Notes: a model not told the origin generated them from the letters alone. Positions 1-6,143 are shown, counted from the first letter of the stretch. The stretch: DNA of 9,102 nucleotides from Lichenicoccus sp964246745 (GCA_964246745.1 CAXTRK010000065.1:1-9102); one strand, 5' to 3'. Translations and numbers: made by a program.

Positions 1-188
1 ACCTCGATCTTCACCTTGGGCAGGAAATCGACCACGTACTCCGCGCCGCGGTAGAGTTCGGTGTGGCCCTTCTGCCGTCCGAAGCCCTTCGCCTCGGTCA
101 CGGTGATGCCTTGCAGGCCGATCTCGTGCAGCGCCTCCTTGACCTCGTCGAGCTTGAACGGCTTGATGACGGCTTCGATTTTTTTCAT
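1..188 (-). CDS. glnB: Nitrogen regulatory protein PII (partial, N-terminal part only)
   Basis: Small trimeric signal protein that senses 2-oxoglutarate, ATP/ADP and glutamine status and controls glutamine synthetase adenylylation and NtrB/NtrC. The visible 62 complete codons begin MKKIEAVIKPFKLDEVKEAL and continue through the T-loop GHTELYRGAEYVVDF, with Tyr51, the uridylylation site, in place. Lys3 and Asp54 favour GlnB over the GlnK paralogue, which usually has other residues there. The gene runs off the left edge, so roughly half of the usual 112 residues is missing. In related genomes glnA lies downstream, which would be outside this window. The start is fixed by the invariant N-terminus, yet no good Shine-Dalgarno lies close to it; the nearest purine-rich stretch (209-216) is about 20 nt upstream. 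The family call is near certain. GlnB rather than GlnK is probable. Confidence 0.96.
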   Translation of the reverse strand, partial: MKKIEAVIKPFKLDEVKEALHEIGLQGITVTEAKGFGRQKGHTELYRGAEYVVDFLPKVKIE

Positions 189-264
189 GAAAGCTTGGAC
201 GACCCGCGTCCCCTCCGGTTCAGACGATGTTCGCACGCGCCAGCACGCCCGGCAATCGCGCCTC
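189..264. promoter_or_regulatory. Divergent intergenic region glnB / aminotransferase
   Basis: The 76 bases between the two divergent start codons must hold the promoters of both genes unless one starts further upstream. I looked for a sigma54 (-24/-12) element for glnB and found no acceptable match, and no convincing -35/-10 pair stands out. The GGAGGGGA stretch (minus strand, 209-216) is too far from the glnB start for a normal ribosome-binding site. Confidence 0.4.
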
Positions 265-1497
265 ATGGAGAGCAACCCCCTGATGAAGTGCGGCAATACC
301 CTGCTCGGCGCCACGCCAACCACGATCTTCGCGGTGATGTCCGCGCTTGCCGCGCGCCATGAGGCGATCAATCTGGGGCAGGGTTTTCCCGACACCGAGG
401 GTCCCGCGGATATCGTCCAAGCCGCCGCCGACGCCCTGCTCGATCACCGCAACCAGTATCCGCCGATGGCCGGACTTGCCGAGCTGCGCATGGCGGTGGC
501 CGGGATCAATCGCCGCTTCTACGAGCTCGAGGTCGATCATGACCGCGAGGTGGTGGTGACGTCGGGCGCCACCGAGGCGCTGACCGCCTGCCTGATGGCG
601 CTGATCGATCCGGGCGACGAGGTCGTGCTGATCGAGCCGCTCTACGACACCTACTTGCCTGTCGTGCGCCTGCTGGGCGGCGTGCCGCGCATCGTGCGCC
701 TGCGCGAACCCGACTGGACCTTGCAACGTGACGAACTCGCCGCCGCCTTCGGGCCGCGCACCAAGATGATCCTGCTCAACACGCCGATGAACCCCACCGG
801 CAAGGTGTTCACGCGCGAGGAGCTTGGGTTCATCGCATCCTTGCTGATCCGGCACGACGCCTACGCGGTCTGCGACGAAGTCTATGAGCATCTGGTATGG
901 GCGCCCGCCCGGCACGTGCCGCTGATGACGCTGCCCGGCATGCGGGAGCGATGCCTTCGCGTCGGCAGCGCCGGCAAGAGCTTTTCGCTGACCGGCTGGA
1001 AGGTCGGTTATGTCACCGCGCCGGCAGCCCTCACCCTGCTGGTGATGAAGGCGCACCAGAACCTCACCTTCACCACGCCGCCCAACCTGCAACGCGCGGT
1101 CGCCTTCGGCCTACGCAGGGAGACAGCCTATTTCGATCAGCTCGCGGCCAGCCTTGCCGCCAAGTGCCGGCTGCTGAGCGAAGGGCTGCGCGCCATTGGC
1201 TTTGACGTGCTGCCCAGTTCAGGCGGTTATTTCGTGATCGCGGATTTCCGTCCGCTGGGCTTTGCCGGCGACGCCGCCCTGTTCTGCCGTCATATCATCG
1301 AGCACGCCGGCGTGGCCGCGATTCCGGTGTCGGCCTTCTATGACGGTCCGGACGCGCCCGAGCACCTGGTGCGCTTTGCGTTCTGCAAGCGCGACGACGT
1401 GCTGATCGAGGCGATCGTCCGGCTCAGATCGCTGTTTCGCGGGAGCCAACGCCGCACCCGGGGCCGCAATATTGACGCAAAAGCTCAGGTCTCCTAG
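265..1497 (+). CDS. PLP-dependent aminotransferase, fold type I (YbdL / kynurenine aminotransferase-like)
   Basis: Cytosolic class I/II aminotransferase that moves an amino group from an amino acid to a 2-oxo acid. The opening motif INLGQGFPD places it near the YbdL methionine aminotransferase and kynurenine aminotransferase group; the true substrate cannot be read from sequence. Visible family residues (410-aa numbering) are Asn176 in NPTG, Asp204 and Tyr207 in CDEVYEH, the Schiff-base lysine Lys238 in SAGKSFSLTGWKVGY, and Arg370 in VRFAF, which binds the substrate carboxylate. The frame is open from position 61, but I chose ATG 265 because MESNPL...PTTIF matches the usual family start; the upstream part is antisense to glnB. 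ATG 283 is an alternative, and neither has a strong ribosome-binding site. The basic tail after about residue 392 (GSQRRTRGRN...) looks non-conserved and overlaps a likely tRNA promoter. Confidence 0.9.
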   Translation: MESNPLMKCGNTLLGATPTTIFAVMSALAARHEAINLGQGFPDTEGPADIVQAAADALLDHRNQYPPMAGLAELRMAVAGINRRFYELEVDHDREVVVTSGATEALTACLMALIDPGDEVVLIEPLYDTYLPVVRLLGGVPRIVRLREPDWTLQRDELAAAFGPRTKMILLNTPMNPTGKVFTREELGFIASLLIRHDAYAVCDEVYEHLVWAPARHVPLMTLPGMRERCLRVGSAGKSFSLTGWKVGYVTAPAALTLLVMKAHQNLTFTTPPNLQRAVAFGLRRETAYFDQLAASLAAKCRLLSEGLRAIGFDVLPSSGGYFVIADFRPLGFAGDAALFCRHIIEHAGVAAIPVSAFYDGPDAPEHLVRFAFCKRDDVLIEAIVRLRSLFRGSQRRTRGRNIDAKAQVS

Positions 1498-1500
1498 ACC
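1472..1500 (+). promoter_or_regulatory. Candidate sigma70-type promoter of tRNA-His
   Basis: TTGACG (1472-1477, 5/6 match to the -35 consensus) is followed after exactly 17 bases by TAGACC (1495-1500, 3/6 match to -10). The predicted transcription start, near 1507, lies a few bases before the tRNA. It sits inside the last codons of the aminotransferase gene. The same -35 hexamer occurs before rplM in this window. Only the -35 and the spacing are strong. Confidence 0.5.
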
Positions 1501-1512
1501 CGGCGCCTCGGT

Positions 1513-1589
1513 GGCGGACGTAGCTCAGCTGGTAGAGCGCCAGGTTGTGGTCTTGGATGTCGCGGGTTCGAGCCCCGTCGTTCGCCCCA
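1513..1589 (+). tRNA. tRNA-His (anticodon GTG)
   Basis: All four arms fold by hand. The acceptor stem is 1514-1520 with 1579-1585. The D-stem is GCTC/GAGC, with a GG-containing loop. The anticodon stem CCAGG/CTTGG closes the loop TTGTGGT, giving anticodon GTG at 1547-1549 (His). A 5-nt variable loop follows, then the T-arm GCGGG-TTCGAGC-CCCGT. G-1 (1513) and C73 (1586) are both encoded, the pair that histidyl-tRNA synthetase normally reads, and the CCA end is encoded at 1587-1589. The next gene, mobA, begins 25 bases downstream, so a shared primary transcript is possible. No terminator hairpin is seen between them. Confidence 0.97.
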
Positions 1590-1614
1590 GAACCACCCTC
1601 ATGAATGCCGGGCC

Positions 1615-2247
1615 ATGTTTGCGGGGGTGATCCTCGCGGGCGGGCAGGCACGCCGCATGGGCGGCCGGGACAAGGGCCTGCTGCGTCTTGGCGGCGTCGC
1701 CATGATCGAGCATCTCGCCGCCCGGCTGTCGCCGCAACTCGACCATCTGGCGCTCAGCGCCAATGGCGATCCGCAACGCTTCGCATGGCTTGGTCTGCCG
1801 GTGCTCGCCGATGCCGAGCCGGGCTTCGGTCCGCTCGCCGGCATCGCCCGCGGCCTTGCCTGGGCGCAGGGCCGCGGCTGTGACGCCCTGCTGACCGTGC
1901 CGTGCGACACGCCGTTCGTGCCCGATAACCTGCTCGCCCGCCTGTGTCCCGCGCCGGCCGTGGCGATGTCCGGCAAACGCCTGCACCACGCGGTGGCACT
2001 CTGGCCGATCGATTGCGGTGGGCGGCTGCGAACGTATCTGCGCGTCTCCGAGCGCCGCTCGATACGCGATTTCGCCCGCACGCTCGCCATTCGTCCAATC
2101 GATTTCGATGCTGAAGAAGGCGGCGGTGAAGAAGACAAGGGCGGCATCGATCCGTTCTTCAATATCAATACGAGCCTGGACTTGGCACAGGCCGAGATCC
2201 TGCTTGCTCGGCCCTGCGCATCGCCTCGAGCCCGGCCTCCAGGCTGA
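1615..2247 (+). CDS. mobA: Molybdenum cofactor guanylyltransferase MobA
   Basis: Transfers GMP from GTP to molybdopterin to make the guanine-dinucleotide form of the molybdenum cofactor, used by DMSO-reductase-family enzymes; acts in the cytosol. The 210-aa protein has the nucleotide-binding start VILAGGQARRMGGRDKGLL (residues 5-23, Lys20 expected to contact GTP), GPLAG (72-76), PCDTPF (96-101, Asp98 as metal ligand) and the C-terminal FFNINTSLDL (181-190). It is slightly longer than the E. coli protein (194 aa) because of a basic, proline-rich tail. ATG 1615 puts the conserved FAGVILAGG at the extreme N-terminus; the ribosome-binding site is weak. The gene follows tRNA-His by 25 bases, and its last 83 bases are antisense to the 3' end of the next gene. 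No molybdoenzyme gene is visible nearby. Confidence 0.93.
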   Translation: MFAGVILAGGQARRMGGRDKGLLRLGGVAMIEHLAARLSPQLDHLALSANGDPQRFAWLGLPVLADAEPGFGPLAGIARGLAWAQGRGCDALLTVPCDTPFVPDNLLARLCPAPAVAMSGKRLHHAVALWPIDCGGRLRTYLRVSERRSIRDFARTLAIRPIDFDAEEGGGEEDKGGIDPFFNINTSLDLAQAEILLARPCASPRARPPG

Positions 2248-3070
2248 TCGGCGTCACGCCGAGTTCCGCGCGCATCGGCGCGATGTCGAAGGCGCGATCC
2301 TCAAGCAGCCGGCGCACCTCAGCGGGGCCGATCCGCGGCAGGCCCGGCAGGGCGCGCGTGATCCGGCAGAGCGCGATCAGCAGTCCGCCGGGGACCGACA
2401 GCACCGGCCGCCGAGGCACGCCGAACGCACGCGCCACGCTCGCCGCGAAGTCCCGGTAGGCCAGCGGCTTGGGACCGGCAAGCACGAGGCTGTGCGGTCC
2501 GTCCCAGACGCGGTCGAGACTGGCCAGAATGGCGCGGGTGACATCGTCCTGGCTGATCGGCTGCACCAGGGCGCCGCCGCCGTCCGGCAGCGGCACCACC
2601 GGCAGCCAGCGCAACAGGGCGGCCAGCCTGCGCACGTTGTTCTCTCCCTCGGCTCCGTAGATCATCGTCGGATGCAGCATCACCCCATTTCGCCCTGACC
2701 GCATCAGCGCGCGCTCGCCGGCGATCACGCCGCTTGCGTGCGCGTCCGGCCAGCGGGTGAATTTGCGTGTGCTGCCAAGCAATACCAGCGTGGCCGCGGC
2801 CGGCGCCGCCCTGATCACGCGTTCGGTGTTGCGTGCGTGGGCGGTGCAGACAATGCGTACGGCGCCCCTCAGGGAGGCGGACAGCGAAGCCGGGTCGTCG
2901 AGATCGGCGAGCCTGGGGGCGATGTCGAGGCCGGTTGCGGCCCAGCGCCCGGCATCGCGGACGACGGGAACGAAACCCTGTCCGCGGTCCCGCAGCGCCC
3001 GACAGAGTGCGGCGCCTGAACGGCCGGAGGCGCCGATGACATGGACGGGGGCGGTCGTGGGCGCCGGCAT
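2165..3070 (-). CDS. NAD(P)-binding atypical extended SDR (NDUFA9 / epimerase-like)
   Basis: Rossmann-fold protein of 301 aa with the cofactor loop GASGRSG (residues 13-19), the extended-SDR motif HPTMIYG (133-139) and the QPISQDDV segment (170-177) typical of epimerase/NDUFA9-like proteins. The catalytic YxxxK pair is not found at its expected place: the region around residues 112-122 reads ASGVIAGERAL. I infer an atypical SDR that binds NAD(P) but may not use standard SDR chemistry; the substrate is unknown. I took ATG 3070 as the start, with AAGG seven bases upstream; a TTG directly before it (3071-3073) would add one residue. It is transcribed away from rplM, and its end overlaps the end of mobA. 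Enzyme or assembly factor cannot be decided from sequence. Confidence 0.82.
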   Translation of the reverse strand: MPAPTTAPVHVIGASGRSGAALCRALRDRGQGFVPVVRDAGRWAATGLDIAPRLADLDDPASLSASLRGAVRIVCTAHARNTERVIRAAPAAATLVLLGSTRKFTRWPDAHASGVIAGERALMRSGRNGVMLHPTMIYGAEGENNVRRLAALLRWLPVVPLPDGGGALVQPISQDDVTRAILASLDRVWDGPHSLVLAGPKPLAYRDFAASVARAFGVPRRPVLSVPGGLLIALCRITRALPGLPRIGPAEVRRLLEDRAFDIAPMRAELGVTPISLEAGLEAMRRAEQAGSRPVPSPGSY

Positions 3071-3118
3071 CAAAGAGCCTTATCACGCCAGGAAGCGGTG
3101 ACCAACGCGGCCTTGCCT

Positions 3119-3136
3119 GCGGTATCCCGATACCGC
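3119..3136. repeat. Perfect 8-bp inverted repeat in the divergent control region
   Basis: GCGGTATC-CC-GATACCGC is a perfect inverted repeat with a 2-base centre, 40-58 bases upstream of the rplM -35 hexamer and about 50 bases upstream of the SDR start. The short centre and the absence of a T-run suit a dimeric-regulator operator better than a terminator. No regulator can be named. Confidence 0.5.
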
Positions 3137-3150
3137 CAAGAAAATCTGAG

Positions 3151-3163
3151 TTCTCGCCGAGAA
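3151..3163. repeat. Short inverted repeat TTCTC-GCC-GAGAA
   Basis: A second, smaller perfect inverted repeat (5-bp arms, 3-base centre) lies between the larger palindrome and the rplM promoter. It may be a second operator half or chance. Confidence 0.3.
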
Positions 3164-3176
3164 GAATGACCAAGGC

Positions 3177-3205
3177 TTGACGGATTGCGCGTCGCTAGCG
3201 ATAAG
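3177..3205 (+). promoter_or_regulatory. Predicted sigma70-type promoter of rplM-rpsI-argC
   Basis: TTGACG (3177-3182, 5/6 to consensus) is followed after a 17-base spacer by GATAAG (3200-3205, 4/6). Start of transcription is predicted near 3212, giving a leader of about 34 bases before rplM. No L13 autoregulatory structure is obvious in so short a leader. This is the best promoter match in the window. Confidence 0.65.
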
Positions 3206-3245
3206 GCGGCTCCTCATCGACGCGGGCTGACGGAGCCGATTGCAC

Positions 3246-3746
3246 ATGAAGACCACCCTCTCGCTGAAACCCGCGGAGGTGACGAAGGGCTGGATCCTGA
3301 TCGACGCCGACGGCCTCGTTCTCGGACGGCTCGCCGCCATCATCGCGCAGCGCCTGCGCGGCAAGCACAAGCCGCAATTCACGCCGCATGTCGATTGCGG
3401 CGACAATGTCGTGGTGGTCAACGCCGAGAAGGTCCGGCTGACCGGCAACAAGGCAGGCCAGAAGCTGTTTCATTATCACACCGGCTACGCCGGCGGCATC
3501 AAGCAGCGCACCATCGAGCAGCGTCTGTCCGGCAAGAACCCTGGACACGTGATCAGCAAGGCGGTCGAGCGCATGATCACGCGCGGCCCGCTGCAACGGG
3601 CGCAGATGAAGCACCTGTTTGTCTATGCCGGCAGCGCTCACCCGCATGATGGCCAGCAGCCGCGTCGCCTGGACGTGGCGGGGCTGAACCGCAAGAATTC
3701 CGCCCTCAAGGCGTCCGCCACCATCAACAGCAGCATCGCGGCCTGA
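3246..3746 (+). CDS. rplM: 50S ribosomal protein L13
   Basis: Early-assembling protein of the large ribosomal subunit. The 166-aa product begins MKTTLSLKPAEVTKGW, the alphaproteobacterial L13 start, and carries VLGRLA (27-32), LRGKHKPQFTPHVDCGDNVVVVNAEKV and KAVERMITRGPL. ATG 3246 is chosen over the TTG two codons upstream because it gives the conserved N-terminus; GGAG (3232-3235) lies ten bases before it. Family members usually end soon after NRKN, but here about 16 further residues follow (SALKASATINSSIAA region), so the C-terminus is somewhat extended. It is the first gene of the rplM-rpsI-argC unit, with only two bases between its stop and the rpsI start. Confidence 0.97.
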   Translation: MKTTLSLKPAEVTKGWILIDADGLVLGRLAAIIAQRLRGKHKPQFTPHVDCGDNVVVVNAEKVRLTGNKAGQKLFHYHTGYAGGIKQRTIEQRLSGKNPGHVISKAVERMITRGPLQRAQMKHLFVYAGSAHPHDGQQPRRLDVAGLNRKNSALKASATINSSIAA

Positions 3747-3748
3747 AT

Positions 3749-4258
3749 ATGTCAGAGACCCAAGAGCAGTCCCGCACCGGAACACTGGCCGACCTGCGGG
3801 AACTCGCGACCAGCGCCGGCGTCGCGGTCACCCCGGCGGAGACGCAGGTCCGCGAGCCCAAGCGCGACGCGCAGGGCCGCGCCTACGCCACCGGCCGTCG
3901 CAAGAACGCGATCGCGCGCGTGTGGATCAAGCCCGGACGCGGCGATATCAGCGTCAACGGCAAGAAGGTCGGACAGTATTTCGCGCGTCCCGTGCTGCGC
4001 ATGCTGATCACCCAGCCGTTCCTGGTAGCGGACCGCTATAACCAGTTCGATGTCTATTGCACGGTCACCGGCGGCGGTCTGTCGGGGCAGGCGGGAGCGA
4101 TGCGTCACGGCATCAGCCGTGCGCTGACCCACTACGAACCGAGCCTGCGCGGCATCCTCAAGGTGGCGGGGTTCCTGACTCGCGACAGCCGCGTGGTCGA
4201 GCGCAAGAAGTACGGCCGCATGAAGGCGCGTCGTTCCTTCCAGTTCTCGAAACGCTGA
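3749..4258 (+). CDS. rpsI: 30S ribosomal protein S9
   Basis: Small-subunit protein whose C-terminal tail reaches the P-site tRNA. The 169-aa product has an N-terminal extension of about 45 residues, usual in alphaproteobacteria, then ATGRRKNAIARVWIKPG, the signature GGGLSGQAGAMRHGISRAL and the basic end KARRSFQFSKR. All landmarks are intact. The start lies two bases after the rplM stop (TGA-AT-ATG) with no clear ribosome-binding site, so translation is probably coupled to rplM. The stop codon TGA (4256-4258) shares bases with the inferred CTG start of argC; the last sense codon is CGC (Arg169). Confidence 0.98.
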   Translation: MSETQEQSRTGTLADLRELATSAGVAVTPAETQVREPKRDAQGRAYATGRRKNAIARVWIKPGRGDISVNGKKVGQYFARPVLRMLITQPFLVADRYNQFDVYCTVTGGGLSGQAGAMRHGISRALTHYEPSLRGILKVAGFLTRDSRVVERKKYGRMKARRSFQFSKR

Positions 4259-5181
4259 CCCCGAGCGTCTTTATCGACGGCGAGGCCGGCACCACCGGCC
4301 TCGGCATACGCGAGCGCCTGCGCTCACTCGACGTGACGGTGCGCTCGATCGATCCGGACTGCCGCCGCGATCCACAGGCGCGGCGGAAGCTGATGGGCTC
4401 GGTTGATCTGGTGGTGCTCTGCCTTCCGGATGACGCCGCCCGCGAGTCGGCGAGGCTTGCAGGCGAGCTGGAAAAGCCGCCGCGCCTGCTTGACGCCAGC
4501 ACCGCGCACCGTATCGATCCTGGCTGGACCTATGGCTTTGCCGAACTGGCGGCCGGGCAGGACGCGGCCATCGCGGCGGCGTCGCGCGTCGCCAATCCCG
4601 GCTGCTACGCCACCGGCGCCATCGCCTTGCTGCGTCCGTTGATTGCGTCTGGCTTGATCGCCGACGAGACGCCGCTTTCGATCAACGCGGTCAGCGGCTA
4701 CTCGGGCGGCGGACGCGGCATGATCGAAGCGCACGAGGCAAGCGGCGCCCCCGCGTTCCAGCTCTACGGCCTCGGCCTCGAGCATAAGCACGTGCCCGAG
4801 ATCATGGCGCATTCCGGGCTTCGCGCGCGGCCCTTGTTCGTACCATCCGTCGGGCATTTTCGTCAGGGCATGATCGTCTCGATCCCGCTGCATCTCGACC
4901 GGCTCGGCACGAAGGCCACTGCGGCCGACATCAGCGCCTGCCTGCTGGATTGGTATGCGGGTTCCAGTCACGTCGTGGTTCGGGACTCCGCAGGCGCGCT
5001 CATTGGCGAGACCATGGCCGGCAGCGACGCCATGGACCTCGCCGTTCACGCGAGCGCGCGCTATCCGCATGCGTTGCTCACCGCCCAGCTCGACAATCTC
5101 GGCAAGGGCGCATCCGGTGCGGCAATCCAGAACATTGCCCTCATGCTCGGGCTTTCACAAAACAGCGTGCGGCGCCGTTGA
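4255..5181 (+). CDS. argC: N-acetyl-gamma-glutamyl-phosphate reductase (short type), probable CTG start
   Basis: Reduces N-acetyl-glutamyl-phosphate to the semialdehyde with NADPH in arginine biosynthesis; cytosolic. The 308-aa product has the cofactor loop IDGEAGTTGLGI (about residues 6-17), the catalytic cysteine Cys117 in ANPGCYATGA, VSGYSGGGRG, and LEHKHVPEI with probable catalytic His177. The length fits the short, type 2 ArgC class. The start is unusual: downstream of the far-off ATG 4057, which lies deep inside rpsI, there is no in-frame ATG, GTG or TTG before the cofactor motif. The family start (M)TP.VFIDGEAGTTG falls on CTG 4255-4257, overlapping the rpsI stop as CTGA. I infer a CTG start with termination-reinitiation coupling to rpsI. 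The product call is near certain, the start less so. Confidence 0.94.
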   Translation: MTPSVFIDGEAGTTGLGIRERLRSLDVTVRSIDPDCRRDPQARRKLMGSVDLVVLCLPDDAARESARLAGELEKPPRLLDASTAHRIDPGWTYGFAELAAGQDAAIAAASRVANPGCYATGAIALLRPLIASGLIADETPLSINAVSGYSGGGRGMIEAHEASGAPAFQLYGLGLEHKHVPEIMAHSGLRARPLFVPSVGHFRQGMIVSIPLHLDRLGTKATAADISACLLDWYAGSSHVVVRDSAGALIGETMAGSDAMDLAVHASARYPHALLTAQLDNLGKGASGAAIQNIALMLGLSQNSVRRR

Positions 5182-5306
5182 GCGAAGCCCGGTTCCACGG
5201 AGCTTCACCGCTGCCGGTTGATGATCGGGAATGCAAAAGCATAGGCTTGAACTTGCCCCGCGTCGGGTTGTCGCGCTCCACTCCTGAACTGGCCGCCACT
5301 CCTTAA
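5182..5306. other. Convergent intergenic region argC / SDR
   Basis: The 125 bases between the stop codons of argC (plus) and the classical SDR gene (minus) hold no recognisable gene. The only structure I see is the hairpin directly after argC; no T-rich terminator tail is present for either gene. Confidence 0.6.
5184..5206 (+). terminator. Candidate stem-loop at the end of the rplM-rpsI-argC unit
   Basis: Two bases after the argC stop, GAAGCCCG pairs with CGG-A-GCTTC (8 bp with one bulged A, 6-base loop). There is no following T-run, so it is at best a terminator without a U-tract or an mRNA 3'-end stabiliser. Confidence 0.3.
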
Positions 5307-6035
5307 TCACCAGGGCTCCAGTCCGTCCGGGCCGACAAAGGCGCCTGTCAGGTCCGCGCCCGACAATATCATGTCAACTGCGGGCGCCGCTCCCTCCTCC
5401 ACCGGGGCGCCGCGGGTTCGGCCATTCAGGTCTGTTCTAACCAGGCCCGGGTTTACCGAATTGACTCTGATCCCCTCGTGCCTGAGCTCGGCAGCGAGTT
5501 GGATGGTCAGCATGTTCAGCGATGCTTTGGCCGCGGCATAGCCGATCGGCTTCACCTGCGCATACACCCATGCGGGGTCAGCCTGGAGCGTGAGAGAGCC
5601 TATGCTGCTCGACTGGTTGACGATCAAGGCTGAGGCTGATCGGCGCAGCAGCGGCAGCATCGCCTGGGTGACGGCAAGCGTGCCGAAAAAGTTGGTCTCG
5701 AACGCGCGGCGCACGGCGGCGGCGTCCGCCTTGCCAGGAGAACCATCGCCCTTCGATACGATGCCGGCGTTGTTGACCAGAACGTCCAGCGCCCCGCCGT
5801 CCATGCCGATCACGTCGGCCGCGGCGGCGATCGTGGCGACTTCGAGGAGATCGAGACGCACGAACCGAACGTCGCCGCCCACGGTGCGCAGCCCGGCTAC
5901 AGCCGCCTCACCCAGCGCGGCATCGCGAGCGCCCAGCCCGACGCGCAGCCCTGCCGCGGCGAGGCGCCGCGCGATTTCCAAGCCGAGACCTTTGTTGGCT
6001 CCTGTGACGAGCGCGGTGCGGACTGATTGAGACAT
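5307..6035 (-). CDS. Classical short-chain dehydrogenase/reductase
   Basis: NAD(P)-dependent oxidoreductase of 242 aa with the full classical SDR set: TGANKGLG (residues 11-18), NNAG (88-91), Asn115, the serine cluster QSSS (141-144), and YAAAK (Tyr166, Lys170), followed by RVNSVNPGLVRTDL. The K-G-L-G loop and Arg37 after the second strand suggest NADPH use and resemble carbonyl-reductase-like SDRs; the substrate is unknown. ATG 6035 is preferred because AGGAG lies eight bases upstream and MSQSVRTALVTG begins just before the Rossmann fold; an upstream in-frame GTG (6075-6077) would add 14 atypical residues. It is downstream of, and on the same strand as, the NmrA-like gene, 119 bases away, with the same 14-base leader. 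It may be co-transcribed or have its own promoter. Confidence 0.92.
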   Translation of the reverse strand: MSQSVRTALVTGANKGLGLEIARRLAAAGLRVGLGARDAALGEAAVAGLRTVGGDVRFVRLDLLEVATIAAAADVIGMDGGALDVLVNNAGIVSKGDGSPGKADAAAVRRAFETNFFGTLAVTQAMLPLLRRSASALIVNQSSSIGSLTLQADPAWVYAQVKPIGYAAAKASLNMLTIQLAAELRHEGIRVNSVNPGLVRTDLNGRTRGAPVEEGAAPAVDMILSGADLTGAFVGPDGLEPW

Positions 6036-6037
6036 GA

Positions 6038-6051
6038 CGGTTTCTCCTTTG
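6038..6051 (-). promoter_or_regulatory. Ribosome-binding leader of the classical SDR, identical to that of the NmrA-like gene
   Basis: On the minus strand CAAAGGAGAAACCG includes AGGAG (6044-6048) eight bases before ATG 6035, which fixes that start. The same 14 bases recur at 7016-7029. Confidence 0.8.
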
Positions 6052-6075
6052 TCGGTGGACCGGCGCTCGCCTTCC

Positions 6076-6143
6076 ACTGACGGGAATAATTCCGTGCGAG
6101 GTAGAAGCCGTCAGTCTGGCTGTCTGGTTCAACTCTGACAGCC
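6076..6143. repeat. Cluster of inverted repeats between the two SDR genes
   Basis: Three elements are seen. ACTGACGG (6076-6083) pairs with CCGTCAGT (6108-6115) around 24 bases. Inside it is the near-perfect palindrome GGAAT-A-ATTCC (6083-6093). Next to it GGCTGTC (6118-6124) pairs with GACAGCC (6137-6143) around 12 bases. In the minus-strand transcript the last hairpin lies shortly after the NmrA-like stop, as an attenuator or processing site would. A weak minus-strand promoter, CTGACG-N17-AATTAT, overlaps the first repeat. No T-run follows. Confidence 0.45.

Noticed and set aside
61..264. 68-codon in-frame upstream extension of the aminotransferase
   Set aside because: Most of it is antisense to the well-conserved glnB coding sequence and shows no aminotransferase features; the family N-terminus begins at ATG 265.
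189..264. sigma54 promoter for glnB
   Set aside because: Nothing matches the GG-N10-GC core with adequate flanks on the minus strand.
220..1092. 290-codon minus-strand open frame opposite the aminotransferase
   Set aside because: Its product is His/Arg/Gly-rich with no family motifs, and it mirrors a strongly conserved plus-strand gene; it results from high-GC third positions.
1513..1614. Attachment site or island boundary at the tRNA-His 3' end
   Set aside because: No integrase, no repeated tRNA tail elsewhere in the window, and the flanks are ordinary chromosomal genes.
2018..2698. 226-codon plus-strand open frame opposite the epimerase-like gene
   Set aside because: It has Arg/His/Gln-rich low-complexity content and no motifs, and it overlaps mobA and a minus-strand gene with intact Rossmann motifs.
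4057..4254. ATG 4057 as the start of argC
   Set aside because: It would add 66 residues read out of frame from the most conserved part of rpsI; the CTG at 4255 fits the family start exactly.
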